Virus record (IMG/VR): IMGVR_UViG_3300020201_000279
Coordinates: 1-22,698 of that record
From: a virus
Strand: one strand, 5' to 3'
Length of the DNA: 22,698 nucleotides
Shown one piece after another: positions 11,294-18,703 of the stretch. The stretch's first letter is position 1; each line of letters opens with the position of its first letter. The translations under genes were made by a program, and so were the position numbers. The notes beneath the pieces are model-generated. The model had not been told where the DNA came from, did no database searches, and was given only the letters and a program-made list of their open reading frames with translations.

Positions 11294-12784
11294 TTATGGA
11301 ACGTCATTTATACGAGCCTTCGCTTTAAATCCAGTAATTTCAAGACCACCAGTGCTGAGGAGTTGGAATTCATACTCCTTACCTGACGCAAATGCGTCCC
11401 CTGTAGCCTCAATATTAAGGAAGGTGCGTGATAGTTCGCCTGTAGTTGAGAATGTGCCGATAGTAGTCCATGCAGTAGCACCATCAACTCGGTATTTTGC
11501 GGTGAGACTTTCACCTGATGCGAGTTTTCTAAAATACACACAGAGTGATTGAAGTGTTTTGTCAGCATCTTGGTCACCAAAGTTAAATACCTGTGACTCA
11601 TAGACACTTGAAAATGTGTAGACAGCTACATCGTTTGTCTTATCAATAGAGCCGTCACCTGAATGTGATATGAAAAAGTAGTTTGCGGCTGAACCGATAG
11701 CTTGAATGCCACTTGTATTTATATTCTCATCAATGATATCAAGTGTGAGTGCAAATGGGTACAGTGAGTTCTTACGCCCGAATGACCAAACACCCTCGTT
11801 GTATGTAGTTCCCGCAGTGTTAGTCATTATCTTGCCCGCCCAGAATAGACGGTTGTTCTTTACCGCTTTTTGAAGTGGAATTGACTTGTTTGTGAGAGCT
11901 TGTGTAAATACCTCTTTGATTACTTGTGGTGTACCACCTGAATACATTTGTATAATCATTGAACCACGCCCTGCACCTGTAGCGTTATTAAGGTAGCGGT
12001 CTGTTACCCCTACCAAGTAGCCTTCAATCGTTTCGAGAATGCGTAGTTCACCCTCTCCCCAGTCAATCTTCTCCTGTAAGTCTGTTGATGTGCCGTCCCA
12101 TAGAAATACCTTTGATTGTCCGTTAAATGTTGAAATAGGTGCAATAGCAATAGCTATATATTTCCCCCACGCTGTCATTGAGGTAATTTTTACGTTGGTT
12201 GGCAAGACAAGAAAACCATCGGAGAATGTAGTTGCGTCTGTTGCCCTCCAGATCCTGTTATTGTATGCAAGATATAAATAGTCGTTAAATACAAGACCGT
12301 TTGCTACTGAGGTAATGGTAGCTCCCGTAGTGCTTGCTGAGTTTGCAATGGTGTTTGTAGCTATTGTCCACTTCCATATTTGGTTTGTACCCTGAAAGCC
12401 CCACAAGATGTCCTTGTATTCTAGAAAACAGCCGTTCTTTACTGCTCCGTTGCCTTCTGATGTTGCAGGGAGTGACCAGTTGCCTGTAGTTGCATCGGCT
12501 TTTTGTACAATTTTAGTTAATCCTGCCCCTGTTTGCCCTAGTCCAAAGAGTTTTGCCGATGCTGAGTGATACAGGTAGTCTTGGACAAAGTATTGCTTCA
12601 TTCCAGTAGCGGTAGCACCATCATTAGTATCAGCTTCTAGGCTTCTGTATGGGATTAGTCTAGTTGGGTCGGTAAACGTATCAAAATGCTTCGTAATTTG
12701 GTATTTACTAGCGTTGTCTTCACGTGGGGAGTCACTAGTACCCCCTGAAAAGGTGTTTATTTTGATTTCTACTAGTTTAGACAT
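11294..12784 (-). CDS. Beta-propeller-like tail protein (nozzle/hub candidate)
   Basis: A 496-residue, almost entirely beta-stranded protein. It has recurring blade-like segments with aromatic and Trp residues (KDILWGFQGTNQIWKWT about 123-139, LYLAYNNRIWRATD about 170-183, KVFLWDGTS about 225-233, NNRLFWAGKI about 308-317), which suggest a propeller of several blades. A C-terminal beta sandwich (about 395-496) resembles other tail proteins. Podovirus tail nozzles (P22 gp10, T7 gp12) are propellers of this kind, so a DNA-retaining nozzle role is my inference. The start overlaps the previous stop by one base (TAATG). Confidence 0.6.
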   Translation of the reverse strand: MSKLVEIKINTFSGGTSDSPREDNASKYQITKHFDTFTDPTRLIPYRSLEADTNDGATATGMKQYFVQDYLYHSASAKLFGLGQTGAGLTKIVQKADATTGNWSLPATSEGNGAVKNGCFLEYKDILWGFQGTNQIWKWTIATNTIANSASTTGATITSVANGLVFNDYLYLAYNNRIWRATDATTFSDGFLVLPTNVKITSMTAWGKYIAIAIAPISTFNGQSKVFLWDGTSTDLQEKIDWGEGELRILETIEGYLVGVTDRYLNNATGAGRGSMIIQMYSGGTPQVIKEVFTQALTNKSIPLQKAVKNNRLFWAGKIMTNTAGTTYNEGVWSFGRKNSLYPFALTLDIIDENINTSGIQAIGSAANYFFISHSGDGSIDKTNDVAVYTFSSVYESQVFNFGDQDADKTLQSLCVYFRKLASGESLTAKYRVDGATAWTTIGTFSTTGELSRTFLNIEATGDAFASGKEYEFQLLSTGGLEITGFKAKARINDVP

Positions 12785-13914
12785 TATGAGTATGTAATTA
12801 CTACAGCAATACCAGCGCCTCCATTACCTCCAACACCACCGTTATGTGCTATTGAGCCTGACGCTCCTCCTCCACCGCCACCACCTCCCATTACTCCATT
12901 TCCGCCAGCTCCTCCAGCCGCGTTGTCCCCTGTATCACCTCCGCCTCCCCCTCCTCCTGTACCACCAATTCCATCCACCAAAGAAAATGAGTTACCACTA
13001 GCACCGACACCACTGTTATTAGCACCCGCAACACCTCCAGCCAAAACCGCAACATTAGTGCGAGCACCACCAGCCGAGCCAGCCGAGCCTACGTTACTAG
13101 TAGATACCCCACCACCAGAACCACCGCCTGTTGGCGCAAATGTTGTTGTCGCTACCCCAGCGTTACCAGGAGAGTTTACGACACTAGAACCGCCGTTAGT
13201 CCCGTTGGCAATATTACCGATACCCGCACCCGTGCCGCCTGTACCTGGAGAAGCACCAGAACCCGCTGCTCCTCCCGTAGCGATTAAAAGTGCTCCAAAA
13301 GAAACATCACCACCAGCTACACCGTTTGAGCCGTTCCCGTCGCTCCCTGTTCTTCCTGCTCCACCAGCAGAGGCGGCTGGAACAGTTACAGTAACCGTTG
13401 CACCAACAGAACTAGCGTTAAACTTATAGTTTGACAAGCCTCCTCCTTGTCCCCCTGCACCACCAGCTCCGTCTGTTGTACCAATAGAGCCTCCACCTGC
13501 ACCACCACCACCGCCAATTAAAAGTACTTCAACAAATTTAGCTCCGGCTGGTTTTGTATATGTACCGTTGGCTGTAAATACTTGGACATCAGTACTTGGT
13601 AAGTTATCAGGGGAAACAGCTAGGATGGCACCAGTAGCACCTGTTCTAGTGCGTGTAGCTACCTCAGCCACTGTAGCAATTTCTACAATACCTCTAGTAG
13701 TCTCACTAGCGTTCACGTTACCGCCTGTGTCCACATAAGCCTTAACTGCCTTCTGTGATGGGTAGAGTGTGTCTGAATTGGCAGTAAACGCTGTGTCAGT
13801 TGACTTGTTTGTTACTTCTTCCTTGTCTGCATTTAAATTACTAAAGTTAGTATTTATGACAGTGCGAGACGATGTAATTGTATCCGCACCAAGTAGTGTA
13901 GAAATTGTACTCAT
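12784..13914 (-). CDS. Glycine-rich tail fibre/spike
   Basis: A 376-residue protein. Residues 1-115 are a fibre attachment region (SQKAVKAYVDTGGNV, ETTRGIVEIATVAEVATRT). TFTANGTYTKPAG-like text at about 114-127 marks the start of a Gly-rich domain. Residues about 135-375 have long Gly runs with Ala/Ser/Asn, the polyglycine sandwich type found in some phage fibre tips. Proline-rich frames on the plus strand here are shadows of the Gly codons. It overlaps the previous gene by ATGA and the next by TAATG. The probable role is receptor binding. Confidence 0.8.
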   Translation of the reverse strand: MSTISTLLGADTITSSRTVINTNFSNLNADKEEVTNKSTDTAFTANSDTLYPSQKAVKAYVDTGGNVNASETTRGIVEIATVAEVATRTRTGATGAILAVSPDNLPSTDVQVFTANGTYTKPAGAKFVEVLLIGGGGGAGGGSIGTTDGAGGAGGQGGGLSNYKFNASSVGATVTVTVPAASAGGAGRTGSDGNGSNGVAGGDVSFGALLIATGGAAGSGASPGTGGTGAGIGNIANGTNGGSSVVNSPGNAGVATTTFAPTGGGSGGGVSTSNVGSAGSAGGARTNVAVLAGGVAGANNSGVGASGNSFSLVDGIGGTGGGGGGGDTGDNAAGGAGGNGVMGGGGGGGGASGSIAHNGGVGGNGGAGIAVVITYS

Positions 13915-14102
13915 ACAGGTTTTGCGCTATTAGTAATACTTGTTGTTGGTTTGCTTGGATTGATAAACAGGGAGCCTGTAGCGTCCCATGTTCTTGGTTC
14001 ACTAGTCCACGTTGTAGTAATCGTAGACCACAATTCAGCGAAAGACACCTTGTCGGTGTTCATGAGTGTGGTTGTCGGTTTTGATACGTTTGTAAGTGCC
14101 AT
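13911..14102 (-). CDS. Small SKPTT-repeat virion protein
   Basis: A 63-residue protein with repeats near both ends (NVSKPTTTLMNTDKV and NPSKPTTSITNSAKP), flanking a Trp-containing central segment WSTITTTWTSEPRTWD. Short proteins with such NxSKPTT repeats often lie next to head-tail genes in phages. They may be beta-hairpin minor structural proteins. Junctions are TGATATG upstream and ATGA downstream. Confidence 0.6.
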   Translation of the reverse strand: MALTNVSKPTTTLMNTDKVSFAELWSTITTTWTSEPRTWDATGSLFINPSKPTTSITNSAKPV

Positions 14103-14103
14103 A

Positions 14104-14829
14104 TCAGATAGAGTTTATTGCAGGGGTAGTAAGTACAGGGATTTCATCTGTATTTCTGTTTCTAAAGTATGTTTCCATTTTGATACGTTCTTTCTCCATT
14201 TCTACTGAAACAGCTTGTAGGTTTGCAGAGCCTATTCCTGCTAGAAGCGCATCATATACAGAAGCGATGATGAAGCCTCTGTGGAGTAGTGGTGGTACAC
14301 CAGGAGACTTTGTGGTGTCTGATACTGTAAAGTATGAGCCTGTTCGTTGGAAGTAGAACTTAAGTCCTGCGGTGACGCTAGAAACAGGCTTGGGGGTCAG
14401 TCTGATGATGTTGTCGGCTATCTTGTCATACTCGGTTGGTAGTCCTGCTGTAGTAAGGAGCGTATCTTCTGCGAGGTCATTATCTGCCATGTCTCGTACG
14501 TCTAGTTTTCGGTAGAGTCCATTCGAGTCAAGAATATCTATGCGGGTTAAGTTAAGAATTGCATTACCCTGTTGGTCTGTGAGGAATGAGTAGTCTGATT
14601 GGTCTGCCACTAGGTTAGTTGTGCCGATAGGAAGCTTCGTGTGGTTTGTGTCATCCCATTGGAAGCGTCTGTCTGCTCCGATAGCGTAACCAGTAACAGT
14701 ATCAAGCCAGTTGTTGTATGAATTGACTACACGAACAGTAGGGTACTGTGTTGCATCTACACGCAACATGTTTCGTACTTGTTGGAGTCCTCCTGTGAGG
14801 TTTACTGTGTCACTAAATGATATGCTCAT
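14104..14829 (-). CDS. Probable head-tail adaptor
   Basis: A 241-residue protein just downstream of the capsid genes. It has an N-terminal helical part (about 1-60), a beta domain (about 70-170) with IDILDSNGLYRKLDVRD and LRLTPKP-like strands, and a helical C-terminal part with PLLHRGFIIASVYDALLAG (about 179-197) and MEKERIKMETYFRNRN. The position, size and helix-beta-helix layout are like those of head completion/adaptor proteins in short-tailed phages. No enzymatic motif is seen. I am moderately sure it is virion-structural; the exact adaptor class is inference. Confidence 0.55.
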   Translation of the reverse strand: MSISFSDTVNLTGGLQQVRNMLRVDATQYPTVRVVNSYNNWLDTVTGYAIGADRRFQWDDTNHTKLPIGTTNLVADQSDYSFLTDQQGNAILNLTRIDILDSNGLYRKLDVRDMADNDLAEDTLLTTAGLPTEYDKIADNIIRLTPKPVSSVTAGLKFYFQRTGSYFTVSDTTKSPGVPPLLHRGFIIASVYDALLAGIGSANLQAVSVEMEKERIKMETYFRNRNTDEIPVLTTPAINSI

Positions 14830-14850
14830 ATTTTATTTAATTGCTATATC

Positions 14851-14877
14851 CATCTCCCCAAATAAATTGAAGAGATG
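14851..14877. other. Intergenic hairpin between decoration and adaptor genes
   Basis: A 9-bp stem (two G-T wobbles on the minus strand) pairs 14851-14859 with 14869-14877, with a 9-nt loop. It has no T tract, so it may slow RNase or polymerase rather than terminate. Confidence 0.45.
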
Positions 14878-14886
14878 AGATAACCT

Positions 14887-15357
14887 TTAAGAGGTTGCGA
14901 ACGGAGTAACTACTACTCCTGTTGCTAGGGTTGTACCTGTTACTTGCCACTTTGTGCTTGTCACCTTTGTCAGAATAATTCTGTCTCCGATAAGACCACC
15001 TGATGTAGTCCCATTGAGAGTGAAAGAAATATTGCTTGTACCTACGAGTGACTTCCACGATGCTACAGCATCACTAGTGTCAGTGTCAGTATTGATGATA
15101 TTTCCTACCATCAATTCTGTTGCTGCTCCTGTGATTACTTTTAGCCCGACTGAGGTTACTGTAGTTCCAATAACAAACTCAAAGAATGTTCCGTTATCAC
15201 AAGCTGCTGGAAGTGTTGTGGTAAATCCTGCTGCTGCGTTAAAGACAACTACTGCTCCTGACTCGTCTGCCCGTAGTGTACGAGCAGCGGCTAGGGTAAT
15301 AATAGGTCTTCGTGACGGAGTGTTGAGTGTTGGGATAGTTCCGTTATTGTTAGCCAT
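14887..15357 (-). CDS. Capsid decoration/fibre-type structural protein
   Basis: A 156-residue beta-rich protein. The ITLAAARTLRADESGAVVVF opening (about 20-39), the TTTLPAACDNGTFFEFVIGT strands (about 46-65) and the closing GDRIILTKVTSTKWQVTGT (about 123-141) are typical of a small beta-sandwich domain that recurs in phage head and tail decoration proteins. It directly follows the major capsid gene, where decoration proteins are usual. The ATG comes after a 40-nt A/T-rich gap without SD. Confidence 0.65.
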   Translation of the reverse strand: MANNNGTIPTLNTPSRRPIITLAAARTLRADESGAVVVFNAAAGFTTTLPAACDNGTFFEFVIGTTVTSVGLKVITGAATELMVGNIINTDTDTSDAVASWKSLVGTSNISFTLNGTTSGGLIGDRIILTKVTSTKWQVTGTTLATGVVVTPFATS

Positions 15358-15397
15358 GTTTGTTACTAATTAGCTGATAAAGTATCTTCTAATTAAG

Positions 15398-16246
15398 TTA
15401 CGCCATAAGCATATCAAAGAGGATCGGTGTGACTTTGTTCCATGCCTTGAATTTAAGGTCAACGCGTGATTCAAGTCCTACTCCTGAGATTTGAGCTGAG
15501 GATACTACTGGATTGATGATAGTCTTCATCTTTCCGTATGTAGACTTTACGATTCCTACTTGGAATGTCTTCTTTACTCCTCCAAATACGTGTCCTGCTA
15601 CGTTCTTAGAAGTTGAGTAGTGTTCTACACCAAGGTATTTGAAGCCTTGCTTGATACCGTTCTTGAGAACGTCATCTGCGGTGTTGAATCCTTCGCTTGA
15701 AGCCAAGAGTTCTACGAGTTCGTAGTCAGCTTCTCGCCACTGGATGAAAGCACCGTTTCGGTTCATCATCTCAGCACCTCCAGCTTCTCGAATTTCTCGC
15801 TTCATTGCAGCTATAATGTTCTTGACGTTAGAGATAGAAACAGTGATGTTTCCAGCACCGCCTCCGATTGCAGCGTTGTCAAAGTTTGTCCACTGTGCGT
15901 GTTCTGCAAGCATCATAGTCTCAACCTTTTCGTTGAGCATTGTTCCCATGTTGTCTGCAATCTCCATAAAGTCGGAGAATGTCTTTTGTGCAAGGTCTGC
16001 ATCGTCAATATGCTGTGCAGAATAAACGTAATCTGAGATAGTTACTGTTTCGTCAAGCGTTGCTACTGCTGTTGATGTGTAGCCTGTTCCACGTGTTCCT
16101 GTACCGACTGTTGAATCAGTAAGGTATGGGTTTCGTAGGATACCTGAGTTTGTGTACTTTACGTTAAGGATTTCTTTCCACACCATTGGTGCATCTAGTC
16201 GTTCTTGTAGTCGAGTCTCGTACTCTATTGTTGGGATAATCGCCAT
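15398..16246 (-). CDS. Major capsid protein
   Basis: A 282-residue protein with HK97-fold-like features. These are an N-terminal arm (1-40), a segment with TSTAVATLDETVTISDYVYSAQHIDD (about 55-80), a helical spine (about 90-120, MGTMLNEKVETMML), a glycine-rich loop, MKREIREAGG with a helix (about 145-158), and a C-terminal strand domain ending KVTPILFDMLMA. The gene follows the scaffold gene, as expected. Length is typical for a phage without a separate head protease or a fused delta domain; no protease is seen nearby. The start is ATG after TAATCAATTATC, with no SD. Confidence 0.85.
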   Translation of the reverse strand: MAIIPTIEYETRLQERLDAPMVWKEILNVKYTNSGILRNPYLTDSTVGTGTRGTGYTSTAVATLDETVTISDYVYSAQHIDDADLAQKTFSDFMEIADNMGTMLNEKVETMMLAEHAQWTNFDNAAIGGGAGNITVSISNVKNIIAAMKREIREAGGAEMMNRNGAFIQWREADYELVELLASSEGFNTADDVLKNGIKQGFKYLGVEHYSTSKNVAGHVFGGVKKTFQVGIVKSTYGKMKTIINPVVSSAQISGVGLESRVDLKFKAWNKVTPILFDMLMA

Positions 16247-16287
16247 GATAATTGATTAGTTATTAAGTAATCAGATGGCGTTGGGGT

Positions 16288-16806
16288 CTAGGAGTTGTAG
16301 AATTTGCCTTGGCTATTTTCTTGCTTTAGCTTTGCGTTCACCACTTCTCGGCGCATATTTGCTGGTACGTCCTCTATGGGTTTTGCTAACCAGTAGTCTA
16401 CGCTTCCTGTAGCTACTCCACCTGAACGTTTGCCTGTTGGGACAGCGTCTTTAGTTTTTGTAGTTTCTCGGTGTTTCTCAAGCTTTGCTTTAAAATAGTC
16501 ATTTTCCAATAAGGAATCTATGTCTGTTTCACCTGATGCTTTCATCTCGGCTTTTACAAAGTCAAATTCTGTTGATGCAATACCTGATGCTTTCAAGTAT
16601 CCCTTTACGTCTAGTCCAAAGTCGTCTGATTTTTTTGGTTCTTTTTGGGGTTTGTTCTTGTTTCGTTCGAGAATAGCTTTGTTCTTTAAAGCTTCCGCTT
16701 TCCAATATTCAACTCCTTGTTCTTCCTCTTGTTCTTGTTCGACTTCTACTTCTTCTGACATTATTTCAAGGTTGTCTTCCTGCTCCTCAATTTCATCGTT
16801 TATCAT
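16288..16806 (-). CDS. Scaffolding protein
   Basis: A 172-residue protein directly before the major capsid gene. The N-terminus (1-35) is extremely acidic (long Glu/Gln runs), then basic (about 40-60), with a helical middle and a basic C-terminal region (about 145-172, ANMRREVVNAKLKQENS). This charge pattern, helical content and position fit a phage scaffold that is not kept in the mature virion. It has its own promoter. The antisense frame at 16520-16819 is a shadow. Confidence 0.8.
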   Translation of the reverse strand: MINDEIEEQEDNLEIMSEEVEVEQEQEEEQGVEYWKAEALKNKAILERNKNKPQKEPKKSDDFGLDVKGYLKASGIASTEFDFVKAEMKASGETDIDSLLENDYFKAKLEKHRETTKTKDAVPTGKRSGGVATGSVDYWLAKPIEDVPANMRREVVNAKLKQENSQGKFYNS

Positions 16807-16861
16807 AGTGATGATCTAGTTAATGCGCTGTTTTGCAAAGTTGCGCTTCTTGTTACTTGTA

Positions 16862-16890
16862 ATTATACCAACGTTCTGTGCTGTACGCAA
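16862..16890 (-). promoter_or_regulatory. Internal promoter TTGCGT-17-TATAAT for scaffold and capsid
   Basis: Minus strand: -35 TTGCGT (16890-16885), a 17-nt spacer ending in TGG (extended -10), and TATAAT (16867-16862). The leader would be about 50 nt with no SD. It would raise capsid and scaffold output above that of the terminase and portal genes. Confidence 0.65.
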
Positions 16891-16912
16891 CTACACTACT
16901 TCATTAAATATA

Positions 16913-18376
16913 TTAGTAAGTATCATATCCTAGAGTAATATTGGCTGTACCTCCTACTGTTACATAGATTCCACGGGTTACATCAAGTCCTCCAAAGTCT
17001 ATAAATCGTTCTCCTGTGGTTGCTACTACGCTCAAGGTGATGGTGTCAATCAAGACACTTCCTGTTGCTCCTGCTCCTGAACCCATAACAAGTGCTGTGA
17101 AAGCATAGTTAGCCATAGTTTCAGTTGTAGCGATAGAGTTACCTGCTGTACCTGTATTCTTTGCGTTGAATACCTGTGTTGTGTTCGTGTTGGTTGTAGC
17201 TACTATTGTTGGGTGTGCTGTTGTACCAGTACCGTAATCAGTTCCCATTACCCCTGAAAGGTTTACTGCTGCCTTAATGTTGTCTAGGAATACTGCCTCT
17301 GTTGTTACCCAAAGGATTTGATTAGGTACTGCTGTTATTCCTAGAGTTTCAGCAAGTACGATTACTCCTGTATAGGTTGTAGTGTCTAGTGTGAATGTTG
17401 CCGCATCTGATGTTACTGCACCTGACATTGTTGCACCAGTCCAGCCTGTGTTAGCCATAGTCTCGGTGGTTGCAATAGCATTTAATGCAGTTGTTTGTGC
17501 TGCTGTTCCGATAGTTCGTGTACGGATAATTTGTGTAGTATCTGTATTGGTTGTTGCGATTACATCTGGGTGAACCAAAGTACCTGTTGAGTATTGAGTT
17601 CCTGCTGTTCCTGATGCGTTGATAGCTAGTTTAAGGTTATCAAGCATTGTTGCTTCACTTGCTCCTCTGAGAACTTGATACGCTACTGCTGGTGCTCCGT
17701 ATGTTTCTGATAGAGCATCTACTTGAGTGTAGATTGTTGTTCCGATAGTTACGGTAGCCGCACCTGTAGTTACACCTGCGTCAGAAGCTCCTGTGCCTCC
17801 TCCAAGTGTTGTATCTGCCCATACTGTCCGTAGTGCTGTTCCTGTAGTTGCTACTGAATCGAGTGATGTTCCTGGCACTATTCCTCTTACTGTGAGAGTA
17901 GTTGCGTCAGATGCTACTGCTCGTACTTGTGTGTTTATTACTGTTCCAAAACCATACGTCACACCCAACATGCCAACACCTGCTATTAAATTGATAGCGT
18001 TCTTTGCGTTTAGAAGTGTTGCTGTGAGAGTTGTGCCAACTAAGATTTCATCTGCTGCACCTGTTAGTTCAGCCACGAATGTATATGTTCTTGTTCCGAT
18101 AACCATTACGTTAGTTGCAACGATAGCGTCACCAGTCAAAACTGATACTGCGTGAGTCGCTGCTACGCTTGCACCTGTTGAGGTTAGTGTTGACGTACCG
18201 TAGTTTGCTGGTGCACAAGCACCTGTACTTGTAAGAGTTGTTGTTGCTACTACTCCTGTCTCTGTTCCGTCAAAGATTCTGACTGTTCCTGATGTGTGAC
18301 TGTTGATAATGAGATTGTTTAGTTTCCCATGACCTGTTTGGACAATTCCACTTTCTGTTATATTTTTACTTAACAT
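16913..18376 (-). CDS. Head fibre/decoration protein with three tandem repeats
   Basis: A 487-residue Thr/Ala/Gly-rich beta protein without membrane segments. Residues 1-48 (SGIVQTGHGKLNNLIINSHTS) and the last about 45 (GLDVTRGIYVTVGGTANITLGYDTY) look like the two halves of one small phage decoration domain. Between them lie three related repeats of about 115 residues (about 72-190, 197-315, 318-435). Each has the order strand-TYT, then AAxEILVGTT-like, then LDNIKAAIN, then TGTxxHPxIVATTNTDTTQ, then IATTETMAN. It lies between the head gene at 18378 and the scaffold, so a head fibre or decoration spike is likely. The stop-start junction upstream is TAATATG. Confidence 0.65.
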   Translation of the reverse strand: MLSKNITESGIVQTGHGKLNNLIINSHTSGTVRIFDGTETGVVATTTLTSTGACAPANYGTSTLTSTGASVAATHAVSVLTGDAIVATNVMVIGTRTYTFVAELTGAADEILVGTTLTATLLNAKNAINLIAGVGMLGVTYGFGTVINTQVRAVASDATTLTVRGIVPGTSLDSVATTGTALRTVWADTTLGGGTGASDAGVTTGAATVTIGTTIYTQVDALSETYGAPAVAYQVLRGASEATMLDNLKLAINASGTAGTQYSTGTLVHPDVIATTNTDTTQIIRTRTIGTAAQTTALNAIATTETMANTGWTGATMSGAVTSDAATFTLDTTTYTGVIVLAETLGITAVPNQILWVTTEAVFLDNIKAAVNLSGVMGTDYGTGTTAHPTIVATTNTNTTQVFNAKNTGTAGNSIATTETMANYAFTALVMGSGAGATGSVLIDTITLSVVATTGERFIDFGGLDVTRGIYVTVGGTANITLGYDTY

Positions 18377-18377
18377 A

Positions 18378-18701
18378 TTATTCTGCGATATTAACGTTTG
18401 TCTTTATAAGTTCTGGTTTTTCACTCTTGATGCTTTCTAGCTTGTCGAATCCGTTCTTGAGGATGTTCACTCCTGACCACATACCTCTAATGTGCGCACC
18501 TAGTTGTTCGTCTGGCACTGGATTGTCCATTGCTAACGATACTAGGTTAAACGCTCCATTGATTAGCGGGTTGTGTTCCTTGCCTTCTACAACTCCATGA
18601 GAGTAAAGGCTTGCTAAGAGCACACACCGTACTGCTTCGTACATCTCTCTGTCTGCACAGAAGGCTTCTATCTTTACTTTTTGTAAGTCTGTTAGTTCCA
18701 T
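18378..18701 (-). CDS. Small helical head-region protein
   Basis: A 107-residue, mainly helical, acidic protein without signal peptide. Helices at about 3-40 contain AVRCVLLASLYSHG; a second set at about 45-90 contains INGAFNLVSLAMDN and GAHIRGMWSGVNILKNG. It sits directly after the portal gene with TAAATATG. No family is recognised. It may be a small connector, packaging or head-associated protein. Confidence 0.6.
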   Translation of the reverse strand: MELTDLQKVKIEAFCADREMYEAVRCVLLASLYSHGVVEGKEHNPLINGAFNLVSLAMDNPVPDEQLGAHIRGMWSGVNILKNGFDKLESIKSEKPELIKTNVNIAE

Positions 18702-18703
18702 AT

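Noticed and set aside
12923-13429. Proline-rich 168-residue frame on the plus strand
   Set aside because: Mirror of the Gly-rich fibre codons (GGN gives NCC); no promoter and no fold-like pattern.
14837-15058. 73-residue minus-strand frame overlapping the decoration gene
   Set aside because: Out-of-frame shadow of the beta-rich 156-residue gene and the intergenic hairpin.
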